A stretch of 64,000 nt of DNA from Paenibacillus agaridevorans (GTDB lineage Bacteria; Bacillota; Bacilli; Paenibacillales; Paenibacillaceae): the NCBI RefSeq assembly GCF_003112455.1, contig NZ_BDQX01000430.1, forward strand, positions 147,000 to 210,999. The letters are read 5' to 3'. Shown piece by piece: positions 51,767 to 59,741 of the stretch. Position 1 is the first letter of the stretch. Every line of letters begins with the position of its first letter. The position numbers and the translations under genes are program-made. Under the pieces are notes generated by a model. It saw nothing but the letters and a program-made list of their open reading frames with translations, did no database searches and had not been told where the DNA came from.

Positions 51767-51798
51767 GGCAAACCCCATCGATTTAAATGGGGTTTGCC
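51767..51798 (-). terminator. Stem-loop between binding-protein and regulator genes
   Basis: GGCAAACCCCAT and ATGGGGTTTGCC form a perfect 12-base stem around eight bases. The T-run is weak on the minus strand (CCTATTTCTAT), so it is a partial terminator that lowers regulator expression, or it stabilises the upstream message. Confidence 0.65.
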
Positions 51799-51807
51799 TA
51801 GACATCC

Positions 51808-53424
51808 TTATTTCTCCATTTCTCGATAAGCCGCCAGACGCTCGTCCTGAATCGCTTGGCCGCCAAGCTTCATATACTCGGCTACGCCTCCATCAAAGAT
51901 CTTGTCGAATTGGTCCGGTTTGGCCAGGACACTTTTCACTATGGTTTCATAGGCTTTCTCTTTAAGCGTATTTCCATATTTAATCTCTGCCTCTATTGGA
52001 CGGTCGAAGCGCGGCATCGTATAACCGTCTTTAAGCGCGTTTCGGATTGATTGCTGAGCGACTTCCTCATAACCAGGGAATGCATAAGCAGCAGCCTCAA
52101 TATTCTTATCAGTAGAACCAAAGTCTTTGCCGTTCGCAATAAGTGCGATATCGTTGTTATTGTAGAACGTCTTCTTCGCTTCGTCCGTGGCAATCGCTTT
52201 CGGGAATTCGTTCTCCAGTGTGTAATGCTCCCCTTCCATGCCGTTCTGAAGGGTAAAGAGAACGTCCTCTTGGGCCATCCAGTCCAAGTACTTAATAGCT
52301 TCTGCTGCATGTTTGCTTGTCTTCGGAATCATGATATGCATACCGATAGGATCGTAAATCGATTTAGGTGTCTTGCCTTCTTCGTCCGTGAATGGATCAA
52401 TGGCTATATATTCTGCGCCCGGAACGTTCTGCTTGAGCGTATCGAACACTTTGCCCGGCGACATCAGGTTTTGATGAGCGGCAAGCGCAGTGAACGAACC
52501 GACGATGCCGTTGGCAATGTCGCTTTCGAATTGTTTTCCGTCTTTGTCCAAAGCGAAATCCGGATTAATAAGACCTTCTTGATTTAGCTTGTTCAAATAA
52601 AGCACGCCTTCTTTGTAGCCAGGCTTCGTAATTTCCGGTATATGACTCGACGTGGTCAAGGTATAAAATTGTTCGTCCGTCATCTTCTTCACGAAGGAAT
52701 TGACCAATACGAACGGCGTCGTAATTGAAGTTCCGTTGATCGCGCTGAAATCATAAGGAATGACCTTGCCACCGGTTTGGCCAGGATCTTTCTCTTTAAA
52801 CGCTTTTAACGTTTCATAGAATTGTTCGGTTGTTGTCGGAACCGGCAGTCCCAGCTTATCCAGCCAATCCTTGCGGATATAGGTTGACTGCGTGAACTGA
52901 AGAGGTCTCTTCGCCGGGATAGTGTACTGCTTTCCATTGAATACCCCGTAGTTCAGAACATCATCGCCAAGGAACTGCTTCAAGTTAGGCGCGTTCTCGA
53001 TATGCGAAGTTAGATCGGTCAGGCCATCGTCTTTCACGTAATTGTAAATCGTATTCATGTCATAAGTAAATACTAAATCAGGAGCATCCCCTGTAGCCAT
53101 CAACACATTTAACTTATCAACTTCTTGGTTACGAGGAACAGGCACAAATTCCAGCTTAATATTGTTGGGATCACCAAAGTTCTCTTGGATCCATTTCGTC
53201 CAGAAGTTGTCGGTAACGGGACCGGCACCAGCAGGTGCATTACCGCGGTCGAATACTTCGACTTTAAGAGTAACTTTCTCTTTGCTGGCACCTGACGTAC
53301 TCTCCGGAGAGGCAGAATCCGTAGCATTGTTGTTCCCGTTCGAACCGCTGCACGCCGACAGCAGTGTCGCGAGGAGCATAACGGCTATCCATGTTGCAGA
53401 CCATTTCTTTAGTTTTACTTGCAT
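51808..53424 (-). CDS. Extracellular sugar-binding lipoprotein of the galactan-locus importer
   Basis: A 538-residue binding lipoprotein. Signal peptide WIAVMLLATLLSAC with lipobox LSAC (Cys near 25), then an Asn/Ser linker (GSNGNNNATDSAS). The mature domain has LplA/YtcQ features: FWTKWIQENFGDPNNIKLEFVP, YIRKDWLDKLGLPVPTTTEQFYETLKAFKEKDP and AAEAIKYLDWMAQEDVLFTLQNGMEG. AAAAGGGG is eight bases before ATG 53424; the frame open to 53502 is not signal-like. It is the third gene of the importer operon. Cargo is probably an oligosaccharide released by the GH53 enzyme, by context. Confidence 0.92.
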   Translation of the reverse strand: MQVKLKKWSATWIAVMLLATLLSACSGSNGNNNATDSASPESTSGASKEKVTLKVEVFDRGNAPAGAGPVTDNFWTKWIQENFGDPNNIKLEFVPVPRNQEVDKLNVLMATGDAPDLVFTYDMNTIYNYVKDDGLTDLTSHIENAPNLKQFLGDDVLNYGVFNGKQYTIPAKRPLQFTQSTYIRKDWLDKLGLPVPTTTEQFYETLKAFKEKDPGQTGGKVIPYDFSAINGTSITTPFVLVNSFVKKMTDEQFYTLTTSSHIPEITKPGYKEGVLYLNKLNQEGLINPDFALDKDGKQFESDIANGIVGSFTALAAHQNLMSPGKVFDTLKQNVPGAEYIAIDPFTDEEGKTPKSIYDPIGMHIMIPKTSKHAAEAIKYLDWMAQEDVLFTLQNGMEGEHYTLENEFPKAIATDEAKKTFYNNNDIALIANGKDFGSTDKNIEAAAYAFPGYEEVAQQSIRNALKDGYTMPRFDRPIEAEIKYGNTLKEKAYETIVKSVLAKPDQFDKIFDGGVAEYMKLGGQAIQDERLAAYREMEK

Positions 53425-53513
53425 GTACAAATCCCCTTTTCGATAATGTGCCTTGCTATATGTTATCACCTTTTGCGAAGCAAAGGGATAAACCAAAATC
53501 ATGTAACGGCATT

Positions 53514-54401
53514 CTAACCTTTAACCGCGCCAACCATAACGCCGGATACAAAGTAGCGTTGCAGCCAAGGATAAACGACTAGTATGGGTACCGTCGCGAA
53601 CATAATGCTGGCCGCTTTGAGTCCCTCAGGCATGACTTCCGTTGCAATGGCGCCTTCCTGAGCGGTCAGATCGGTAACCATGCTATTCATGACGACTTGA
53701 TACAGCTTTAATTGAATCGGGTACATTTCGGAATTGCTAATATAGAACAGTGCATCCATAAATCCGTTCCATCTGGATACAGCGTAAAATAAGCTTAGGG
53801 TCGCCAGAACGGGAAGCGAAAGTGGAAGCACAATTCGAATCAAGGTTCCAATATGCGAACTACCGTCCAGGTAGGCGGATTCTTCCAAGCTTTCTGGTAT
53901 CGAAGTGAAGAAAGAACGCAAAATAATCAAGTTAAACGCGCTAATCATGCCTGGCAAAATAAGCGAAAGCATACTGTCCAGCATCCCCAATTCTTTGATT
54001 AGCAAATAATCCGGAATTAACCCGCCGCTGAAAAACATCGTAAAGACGATGATCATCATAAAAAACGAGCGACCTTTCAGTTGGCGCTTGGTTAACGGAT
54101 AAGCCGCGCATATACTCATGATCATGCAGACCACGGTATATACAGCCGTTAGAACGATCGTAATACCCATTGAACGCAGCATCCTGGCGTCCTGGAATAC
54201 AATTTTATAAGATTCCCAGTCCCATCCCACTGGAAAAATCGTCACCTGGTCGGATATAATCGCTTGCTTTGAACTGAGCGAAACGGCGATAATATGCAGG
54301 AACGGAACCAAACACATAAGCATGGCTATCCCAACAATGATCATGATCGCAATGTCCGATAACCGAATTCGTTTTAATTTTGCTGTGCTTGTATTTGTCA
54401 T
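53514..54401 (-). CDS. Carbohydrate ABC transporter permease, LplC/YtcP type
   Basis: A 295-residue permease with six membrane segments. The EAA loop ESAYLDGSSHIGTLIRIVLPLSLP lies near residues 183-207, and the C-terminus is YPWLQRYFVSGVMVGAVKG. ATG 54401 has TAGGGGG ten bases before it; an open frame to 54419 begins inside that site. It follows the LplB-type permease by 11 bases and precedes the binding-protein gene by 90 bases. Confidence 0.92.
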   Translation of the reverse strand: MTNTSTAKLKRIRLSDIAIMIIVGIAMLMCLVPFLHIIAVSLSSKQAIISDQVTIFPVGWDWESYKIVFQDARMLRSMGITIVLTAVYTVVCMIMSICAAYPLTKRQLKGRSFFMMIIVFTMFFSGGLIPDYLLIKELGMLDSMLSLILPGMISAFNLIILRSFFTSIPESLEESAYLDGSSHIGTLIRIVLPLSLPVLATLSLFYAVSRWNGFMDALFYISNSEMYPIQLKLYQVVMNSMVTDLTAQEGAIATEVMPEGLKAASIMFATVPILVVYPWLQRYFVSGVMVGAVKG

Positions 54402-54412
54402 GCTCTCGCCCC

Positions 54413-55366
54413 CTACCATATTCCCTGTTCTCCAAAGCGCTTGGCAATGGAGTTAGCTATAACAACGAACACAAGTCCGACCAAGGCTTGGAACAATCCC
54501 ATTGCTGTCGCAAGTGAGAATTGCGCGGACTGTAAGCCAGCTTTATAAACGAACGTACTGATAACCTCAGCATAATCCATAACAAGGGCATTACCCATAA
54601 CGAACGGCCGTTCGAAACCAATCGTCATAATATGACCAAGTTGCATAATTAACATGACGACAATCGTAGGACGAATACCTGGAAGTGTAATATGCCACAT
54701 TTTTTTCAGTCGACCTGCGCCGTCAACGTCCGCAGCTTCATATAAATCTCGACTAATTCCGGTCAAAGCTGCCAAATAAATGATTGTACCCCACCCGGCG
54801 CTGTGCCATATGCCCGTACCTAGATACACAAGCAGCCAATGATTTTTCTCTGTCAGGAATGGAATCGAATCGAATCCGAGAGCGTTCACCACGTTATTGA
54901 CAAGACCGCCTTGATTGGAGAACATTTGGTACACTAGACCACCAATAATAATCCATGAAATAAAATGCGGTAAATAGAGAAGCGTCTGCGCACTCTTTTT
55001 GAACCAGACTACGCTCAACTCATTGAGAAGAAGAGCTAGAATAATGGGAGCTGGAAATGAAAATGCAAGATCCAGGAAGTTTAGCATTAACGTATTTCGA
55101 ACGACTTCGTAAAACTGACTCATCCTGAACAGTTCCTTGAAGTTCTCAAAACCGATCCATTCGCTGCCCGTTACGCCTTTAAAAATGCTGTAATCCTGAA
55201 ATGCAATGGCGGCACCGTACATCGGTACATACTTGAATAGAATAAAATAAGCGATTGGAAGAATGAGCAAAAGATACAGCTGGTAATCCTTCCATATCCC
55301 TGTTGCCTGCCGGCGTTTTACTAACGGCAGAGAATTGTTTGGTGCAGGTGTCGCTCTCCGATCCAT
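54413..55366 (-). CDS. Carbohydrate ABC transporter permease, LplB type
   Basis: First gene of the galactan-locus importer operon, 317 residues. LILPIAYFILFKYVPMYGAAI near residue 40 and LYEAADVDGAGRLKKMWHITLPGI near residue 210 place it in the LplB branch. The open frame reaches 55606, but the region above 55366 holds the promoter module, and GAAGGGC lies eight bases before this ATG. Transcription from the shared promoter at 55446-55475 gives an 80-base leader. Confidence 0.92.
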   Translation of the reverse strand: MDRRATPAPNNSLPLVKRRQATGIWKDYQLYLLLILPIAYFILFKYVPMYGAAIAFQDYSIFKGVTGSEWIGFENFKELFRMSQFYEVVRNTLMLNFLDLAFSFPAPIILALLLNELSVVWFKKSAQTLLYLPHFISWIIIGGLVYQMFSNQGGLVNNVVNALGFDSIPFLTEKNHWLLVYLGTGIWHSAGWGTIIYLAALTGISRDLYEAADVDGAGRLKKMWHITLPGIRPTIVVMLIMQLGHIMTIGFERPFVMGNALVMDYAEVISTFVYKAGLQSAQFSLATAMGLFQALVGLVFVVIANSIAKRFGEQGIW

Positions 55367-55445
55367 TCGCTCAGCCCTTCTCTCTATGTTGTGTATCAGT
55401 CTGTTGGCTTGCTCACTGATGTTCAGGACCAAGTCGACTAACCAC

Positions 55446-55516
55446 ACTATACGAGAGCCGTACGTTATGGGACAATAGACTCTTTTCTTGCACATATTCC
55501 GAATTCCGAAAGCCTT
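55446..55516 (-). promoter_or_regulatory. Shared promoter/activator module, copy 1 (importer operon)
   Basis: Minus strand: CTTTCGGAATTCGGAATATGT, then GAAAAGAGTCTATTGTCCC, -35 TTGTCC (55470-55475), an 18-base spacer and TATAGT (55446-55451). The weak -35 with a conserved upstream block is typical of an activator-dependent promoter. Confidence 0.8.
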
Positions 55517-55685
55517 GGTATGACTGGGTTTTAAGCTCAGTAGTCTTCGGTCATCGGAAAGGCTTTTAAAGTTTAAACGACTAATTAATAATAAAAGAAT
55601 AAACAATATGAGGTATAAGGAAGGCAGTTTTTTAGGCCGAAAGATCTAAAATGAACTGCTCCCTGAGCATGCTATAGGAAACCGC

Positions 55686-55727
55686 TGAAAAAACATGAAA
55701 CCCCGCCGAGGTCGACGGGGTTTCATG
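55686..55727 (-). terminator. Terminator of the esterase gene
   Basis: CATGAAACCCCG and CGGGGTTTCATG pair perfectly around ten bases, with TTTTTTCAG following on the minus strand. Confidence 0.9.
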
Positions 55728-55852
55728 CTTTAGTAATCATTCTACTTATAGGTATTCCTTTAATCAGATTGCTCTTGTTTAATTAGAACTTAAGCGTCGC
55801 CAATGAGAGTGCGACCATCCATACTTCATATAATGTTGACAAGAAAATACCT

Positions 55853-56620
55853 TTAGGGGGCATTTTCAATATTTCTTGTAGTAATATGAACCGCCGTATT
55901 ATTACCAGCATCAGTGCCAGTTATATTATAGCCAGCTTGAGTGTAGTGGAACGGGTCCTTCATCAATCCAGCTGCCGCCATTCCCGAAAATTTGGTAGAG
56001 ACTAAAACCGCTTTCTCGTATGTATTGCAAAAAGCTGTTTGCGCCTGAATAATTGGAGCATAAAGCGTTGTATGATCTCGATGGTTTCCGATTTGAACGA
56101 TATAACAGCTTTCGAGGCCGGCTTCTATCATGCCATCAACCATTGTCTTAAGCTTGATTGTATACTCTCCCTCTGACATCGCGTTATCACCATCCGTCTC
56201 ACCTTGACACCAAACCATGAATTTATTTTTTATCGTATAGCCGTTTGCCGTGAGCCAATTATTGGCCGCATTAAATCTTGCAATTGCATCGTTTAGAAAT
56301 GCCCCCTTCGGCTGCCATAAGTTGATTGAGGTTCCTCCCTTGGAACACGATACACCAACAATTGGACGTTGTGTAATTTTGTAATACCCTATAACAAAGG
56401 AAGAGATCATTGAACCCGTTTTTATTGATTCTGTAACACCGCTTATCGCATTGTTTTCATTTATTCCAAATGGTTCTTTTATGGGGTATAGCCTAGTCGG
56501 GTCAGATATCGCCCTAAACTCATAACCAAATCCACTTGGTACATCAGGCGCATCGGCAGCAGTCCCCCTGCCAGCCATATTGGATTGTCCCATGAACATG
56601 ACTAAATCGACGTCGATCAT
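55853..56620 (-). CDS. SASA/DUF303-type SGNH esterase
   Basis: A 255-residue esterase of the sialate O-acetylesterase (SASA) type that removes acetyl groups from glycans. The catalytic Ser is in FMGQSNMAGRG (Ser 13), KGGTSINLW carries the oxyanion Gly, MVWCQGETDGDN the conserved Gln-Gly-Glu block, and KDPFHYTQAGY near 228 the Asp/His pair. It has no signal peptide and is shorter than most plant-glycan acetylesterases; such compact forms also occur in phage tail proteins. The ribosome site is weak (GGTGG, about nine bases). A decayed resolvase lies just upstream, so it may be part of a former mobile element rather than of the galactan locus. Confidence 0.83.
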   Translation of the reverse strand: MIDVDLVMFMGQSNMAGRGTAADAPDVPSGFGYEFRAISDPTRLYPIKEPFGINENNAISGVTESIKTGSMISSFVIGYYKITQRPIVGVSCSKGGTSINLWQPKGAFLNDAIARFNAANNWLTANGYTIKNKFMVWCQGETDGDNAMSEGEYTIKLKTMVDGMIEAGLESCYIVQIGNHRDHTTLYAPIIQAQTAFCNTYEKAVLVSTKFSGMAAAGLMKDPFHYTQAGYNITGTDAGNNTAVHITTRNIENAP

Positions 56621-56656
56621 TCTTTATTACCACCATCCTCTGAAAATTCTATCTCA

Positions 56657-56809
56657 TTAATATAAGTTATATCTAATTTTTTGAAAAGCTATTGGTCTTT
56701 CGAAATTCTTACCACTCTTCTTGTCAATAAAAAACTATTCCCGAAACTTGACGAACTGCCGTTCTGGATTCTGATCCTTAGCCAAAACCCTGCCATATTT
56801 AAGCTTCAT
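56657..56809 (-). pseudogene. Remnant of a serine recombinase (resolvase) gene
   Basis: GGAGGAATAGT directly precedes an ATG at 56809. The frame reads KYGRVLAKDQNPERQFVKFRE, a TAG, and then in the same frame IDKKSGKNFERPIAF before a final TAA. The first part matches the resolvase start (xYGYxRVSxKDQNxxRQ) and the second the next block (IxxDKxSGKxFxRP); a few residues between them and the whole catalytic remainder are lost. The conserved Ser of RVS is replaced (RVLAKDQN), so it is inactive. Its ribosome site is still perfect, which suggests recent decay. Confidence 0.78.
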
Positions 56810-56902
56810 ACTATTCCTCCATGATAATCGTCTCAAAATTTACTTAGATAAGAGGAAACGTTTCATTATTCAAATCATGGCATTTTGAAACGTAAAAACC
56901 AG

Positions 56903-56942
56903 GAAAAAAAACACGTCTCAAAAAGCATGCTTTTTGAGACGT
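56903..56942 (-). terminator. Terminator of the small multidrug export gene (perfect palindrome family)
   Basis: ACGTCTCAAAAAGCA and its exact complement form a 30-base palindrome, followed on the minus strand by TGTTTTTTTTCC. CCAGG and CCTGG flank it. The same arm occurs at 39336-39350 and a variant at 21031-21059. Confidence 0.9.
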
Positions 56943-56997
56943 CCTGGATTCAATTTGGGTTCATTTCAAATCCGAATAATCCGATATTTCTTCATAA

Positions 56998-57501
56998 CTA
57001 CTTTACAACATTAATTCCTAACAACACCAGAATCCCCATTCCAACAGCCCATACTACTATGGCAATCGTCTGCCAAATCATCACATATCGTTTCGATGCA
57101 CCCGATGCGATACAAACTAAAGCCGCGATATGATCTCCTATCAACAAAGGACCTAGAAGCGACACTCCGGGAACACCGTACTTTTGGAATAGCTTCTGCC
57201 CGCGTTCTAGACGTTTATTGTGCTTTTCTTGTTTACGTTCAGAAGGTTTTCTTCTTTGCAGCCACTGCCTAACGCGATCACTAGCCAGGATAACAACCAT
57301 AACCGAAATCCAGTTCCCGACGATTGCTGCTACGATCGTCAACACTGCTGGGAACCCGATCGCAATCCCTACAGGTACTGCAAAGTATCCTTCGATGAAT
57401 GGGATCATTCCCACAATCATAACCCCAAAGAATTGTAATATCGGATTTGAATCTTGCAGCTGCTGCAAAAATTGTTCCAACTTGTCATCATCCTTTTCCA
57501 A
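56998..57501 (-). CDS. Small multidrug export protein family (Sm_multidrug_ex) membrane protein
   Basis: A 167-residue membrane protein with about four hydrophobic segments. The N-terminal VGMIPFIEGYFAVPVGIAIGFP and the later KYGVPGVSLLGPLLIGDHIAALVCIASGA are the conserved blocks of this family. The middle charged loop (RRKPSERKQEKHNKRLERGQKL) is cytoplasmic. The start is TTG at 57501, with AAAGG six bases upstream; no in-frame ATG exists. Despite the family name, drug transport is not established for such proteins. It is separated from the ABC operon by 37 bases and could be cotranscribed with it. Confidence 0.8.
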   Translation of the reverse strand: MEKDDDKLEQFLQQLQDSNPILQFFGVMIVGMIPFIEGYFAVPVGIAIGFPAVLTIVAAIVGNWISVMVVILASDRVRQWLQRRKPSERKQEKHNKRLERGQKLFQKYGVPGVSLLGPLLIGDHIAALVCIASGASKRYVMIWQTIAIVVWAVGMGILVLLGINVVK

Positions 57502-57538
57502 GTCATACCTTTACTACCATCGATTACAATGGCGATGT

Positions 57539-58846
57539 TTAAATCTTATAAGCCTTCATAGCCTTACGAATCTCTTTCCACGAAGGACGTTTGCCGTACA
57601 TCAGCACGCCCGTGCGGTAGATTTTAGCCGAGACGTATACCGACACGTAGATCGAGACGAGCAGGATGCCGAAGGATAGCAGCGTCTCCCACATCGCGAC
57701 TTCCGTCAATCCCAAACGGAGCAGCATCGTAAACGGCGAGAACAACGGAATGTACGATGTAACGGTGACAAGCATGCTGTCCGGCGTGCTGATGCTGAAA
57801 ATCGCAATGTAGAAGCCGGCAAGCGAGATAAAGGTCATTGGCATTACCGCTTGCCCGAGATCCTCCGTCCGGCTGACGATGGAACCTACTGCTGCGTACA
57901 GTGTCGCGAACAGGAAGAAACCTGTAAAGAAGAACAGTACGGCATAGATGATCAGAAGCGGATCCACAAGCGACAGATCGATGTCGAGATTGCCAAGCGC
58001 GCCTTTGTTATGCGGCATGGACGCGTTGCCCAGGATAACCGCGATGTAGAAGGCGACCTGGATGATGACGACGACGAACATGCCGAAGATTTTGCCGAAC
58101 ATCTGCTTGAGCGGCGAGACGCTCGTGATCAGAATTTCCATAACGCGTGAGCTCTTCTCCGCCGTAATTTCCGAAGCTATCATATTGCCGGAGGTCATAA
58201 TGGCCATAAAGAGGAAGATGATCATCACGTAGACGACGCCCATATTTACGCCTTGCTCTTGCGGCGTTCGGCCAGATCCTTCATTGCCGCCTTCGCCCGT
58301 ATAGATTTGGACCGTATCAATTTTGATCGGCGCGGATAGCTGTGCCATTTGTTCGTTCGAAAGTCCCGCATCCTTAAGAATGTTCGCCTGGCGAATGAGG
58401 ATCAACGAGCCTTGAAGCGATTCCGTCATGCTGAATTCCATCAGCTTCTCGGATTTGTAAGTCATAACCGGGAATCCGTTATCCGTCAGCTCGGTGCCGA
58501 ATTCCAGATATCCTTTGATTTCTCCGTCCTCGATGGCTTTCTTGAGCATGCTTTCGTTTGCTGCGGCATCGCCTTGGTCCTCGAACGGCACCATAACAAT
58601 GCTCGGATTCTCTTGCGCTTCGTAGAAAGCCTTTAAGCTGTCGCCCGTGGACTGGTTATCCTCGCCCGCCATCTGGACGTAGCCCACATTTGTTGCTTTA
58701 TCGCCTTTGTCGAACTGCTCGATGATATAAGGAAGATTAATGCCGATACTGATAACTAGCGCGATAATAAGCGTTGTAATAACAAATGCCTTGCCTTTGA
58801 CCTTATTGCGGATCGTAAACCCTACTACCGTCCAGAAACTATTCAT
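57539..58846 (-). CDS. ABC-2 type exporter permease, NatB/YhaP-like
   Basis: A 435-residue membrane component. Helix 1 at about 22-42, a large extracytoplasmic domain to about 205, then five or six helices (MGVVYVMIIFLFMAIMTSGNMIASEITAEKSSRVMEILITSVSP is the ABC-2 signature). The layout matches B. subtilis YhaP and NatB. ATG 58846 has GGTGGG eight bases upstream and overlaps the end of the ATPase gene by eight bases, so the two are coupled. It pairs with the ATPase at 58839-59741 to export sodium, a peptide or a toxic compound; the substrate is unknown. Confidence 0.9.
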   Translation of the reverse strand: MNSFWTVVGFTIRNKVKGKAFVITTLIIALVISIGINLPYIIEQFDKGDKATNVGYVQMAGEDNQSTGDSLKAFYEAQENPSIVMVPFEDQGDAAANESMLKKAIEDGEIKGYLEFGTELTDNGFPVMTYKSEKLMEFSMTESLQGSLILIRQANILKDAGLSNEQMAQLSAPIKIDTVQIYTGEGGNEGSGRTPQEQGVNMGVVYVMIIFLFMAIMTSGNMIASEITAEKSSRVMEILITSVSPLKQMFGKIFGMFVVVIIQVAFYIAVILGNASMPHNKGALGNLDIDLSLVDPLLIIYAVLFFFTGFFLFATLYAAVGSIVSRTEDLGQAVMPMTFISLAGFYIAIFSISTPDSMLVTVTSYIPLFSPFTMLLRLGLTEVAMWETLLSFGILLVSIYVSVYVSAKIYRTGVLMYGKRPSWKEIRKAMKAYKI

Positions 58847-59741
58847 GACGATCACCCACCGTTCGGATAAAGATTTCGTTTAACGTCGGTTCCTTGATTT
58901 CAAAATGGTTCACGTTTGCTTGCTCCATCGCCAGCTTCAAAATTTCCGCCCCTGCCGACTCCATCGAGATCTGGATATCGTAGCCTTGTTCTGTCCTCGT
59001 GACGCCGGTAACGCCGGCTATTCTTTCGATGCCGCCGATTGCATTATCCGTGCCCAATATTACCCGTTCTCTCGGAAACCGCTTTTTGATTTCCTTCAGA
59101 CTGCCCTTCAACACCGTGTTTGAGCGATGAAGAATCGTAATATTGCGGCACAGCTCCTCGACATGCTCCATGCGGTGCGTCGAGAACAAGATGCTCGTAC
59201 CGGAATCGCGAAGCTCCTTGACGGTCGATTTCAACAGCTCTACGTTAACAGGGTCAAGTCCGCTGAACGCCTCGTCCATAATAACGATCTGAGGCTTATG
59301 ATTTACCGCCGCGATAAACTGGATTTTTTGCTGGTTCCCTTTAGACAGCTCCTCGACCTTCTTGTTGTAGTATTCGGGAACCTCGAACTTCTCAAGCCAG
59401 TACTTGAGATTGCGATCGGCATCGCCTTTCGACATGCCGCGAAGCTGGGACAAATAAATGATCTGGTCGCTTACCTTCACCTTTGGATAGAGGCCTCGCT
59501 CCTCGGGCAAGTATCCGAGCTTGCTCAGCTGTTCATTGCTGTACGGTTTGCCGTTGTACAAAATCTTTCCTTCGTCGGGAAAGATCAGTCCCAGCACCAT
59601 CCGCATCGTCGTCGTTTTGCCGGCGCCGTTTGCGCCAAGCAAGCCGTAGATTTCGCCTTCGCCCACTTCGAATGAGTTGTTGTTTACCGCCGTTTTGTCC
59701 GCGTATTGCTTCGTTACGTTCTCCACCACTAATGGCTTCAT
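58839..59741 (-). CDS. ABC exporter ATP-binding protein, NatA/YhaQ-like
   Basis: A 300-residue ATPase. Walker A GANGAGKT is at residues 36-43, the Q-loop region is YLPEERGLYPKVKV, the signature ELSKGNQQK is near 138-146, and Walker B IVIMDEAFSGLDP is near 155-168. GAGGGG is nine bases before the ATG. It overlaps both the upstream ATPase gene (4 bases) and the downstream permease gene. It energises the NatB/YhaP-like permease. Confidence 0.93.
   Translation of the reverse strand: MKPLVVENVTKQYADKTAVNNNSFEVGEGEIYGLLGANGAGKTTTMRMVLGLIFPDEGKILYNGKPYSNEQLSKLGYLPEERGLYPKVKVSDQIIYLSQLRGMSKGDADRNLKYWLEKFEVPEYYNKKVEELSKGNQQKIQFIAAVNHKPQIVIMDEAFSGLDPVNVELLKSTVKELRDSGTSILFSTHRMEHVEELCRNITILHRSNTVLKGSLKEIKKRFPRERVILGTDNAIGGIERIAGVTGVTRTEQGYDIQISMESAGAEILKLAMEQANVNHFEIKEPTLNEIFIRTVGDRHE

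Larger units (their letters stand above)
55367..55852. other. Promoter region of the importer operon and esterase downstream region
   Basis: Contains the shared promoter module (55446-55516) and the esterase terminator. Between them, GCAGTT..TTTTAG / CTAAAATGAACTGC (about 55622-55662) can form a hairpin without a T-run. On the minus strand a 26-codon frame, MPPKGIFLSTLYEVWMVALS onward, runs from 55863 to 55783 and overlaps the esterase end; it lacks a ribosome site and is left as unsupported. Confidence 0.6.
56621..56997. other. Intergenic region with resolvase remnant and palindromic terminator
   Basis: Holds the resolvase pseudogene (56657-56809) and the terminator of the small multidrug export gene (56903-56942). 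Nothing else was recognised. Confidence 0.75.

Noticed and set aside
55783-55863. 26-codon frame overlapping the esterase end
   Set aside because: No ribosome site and no recognised similarity; kept only as a note.
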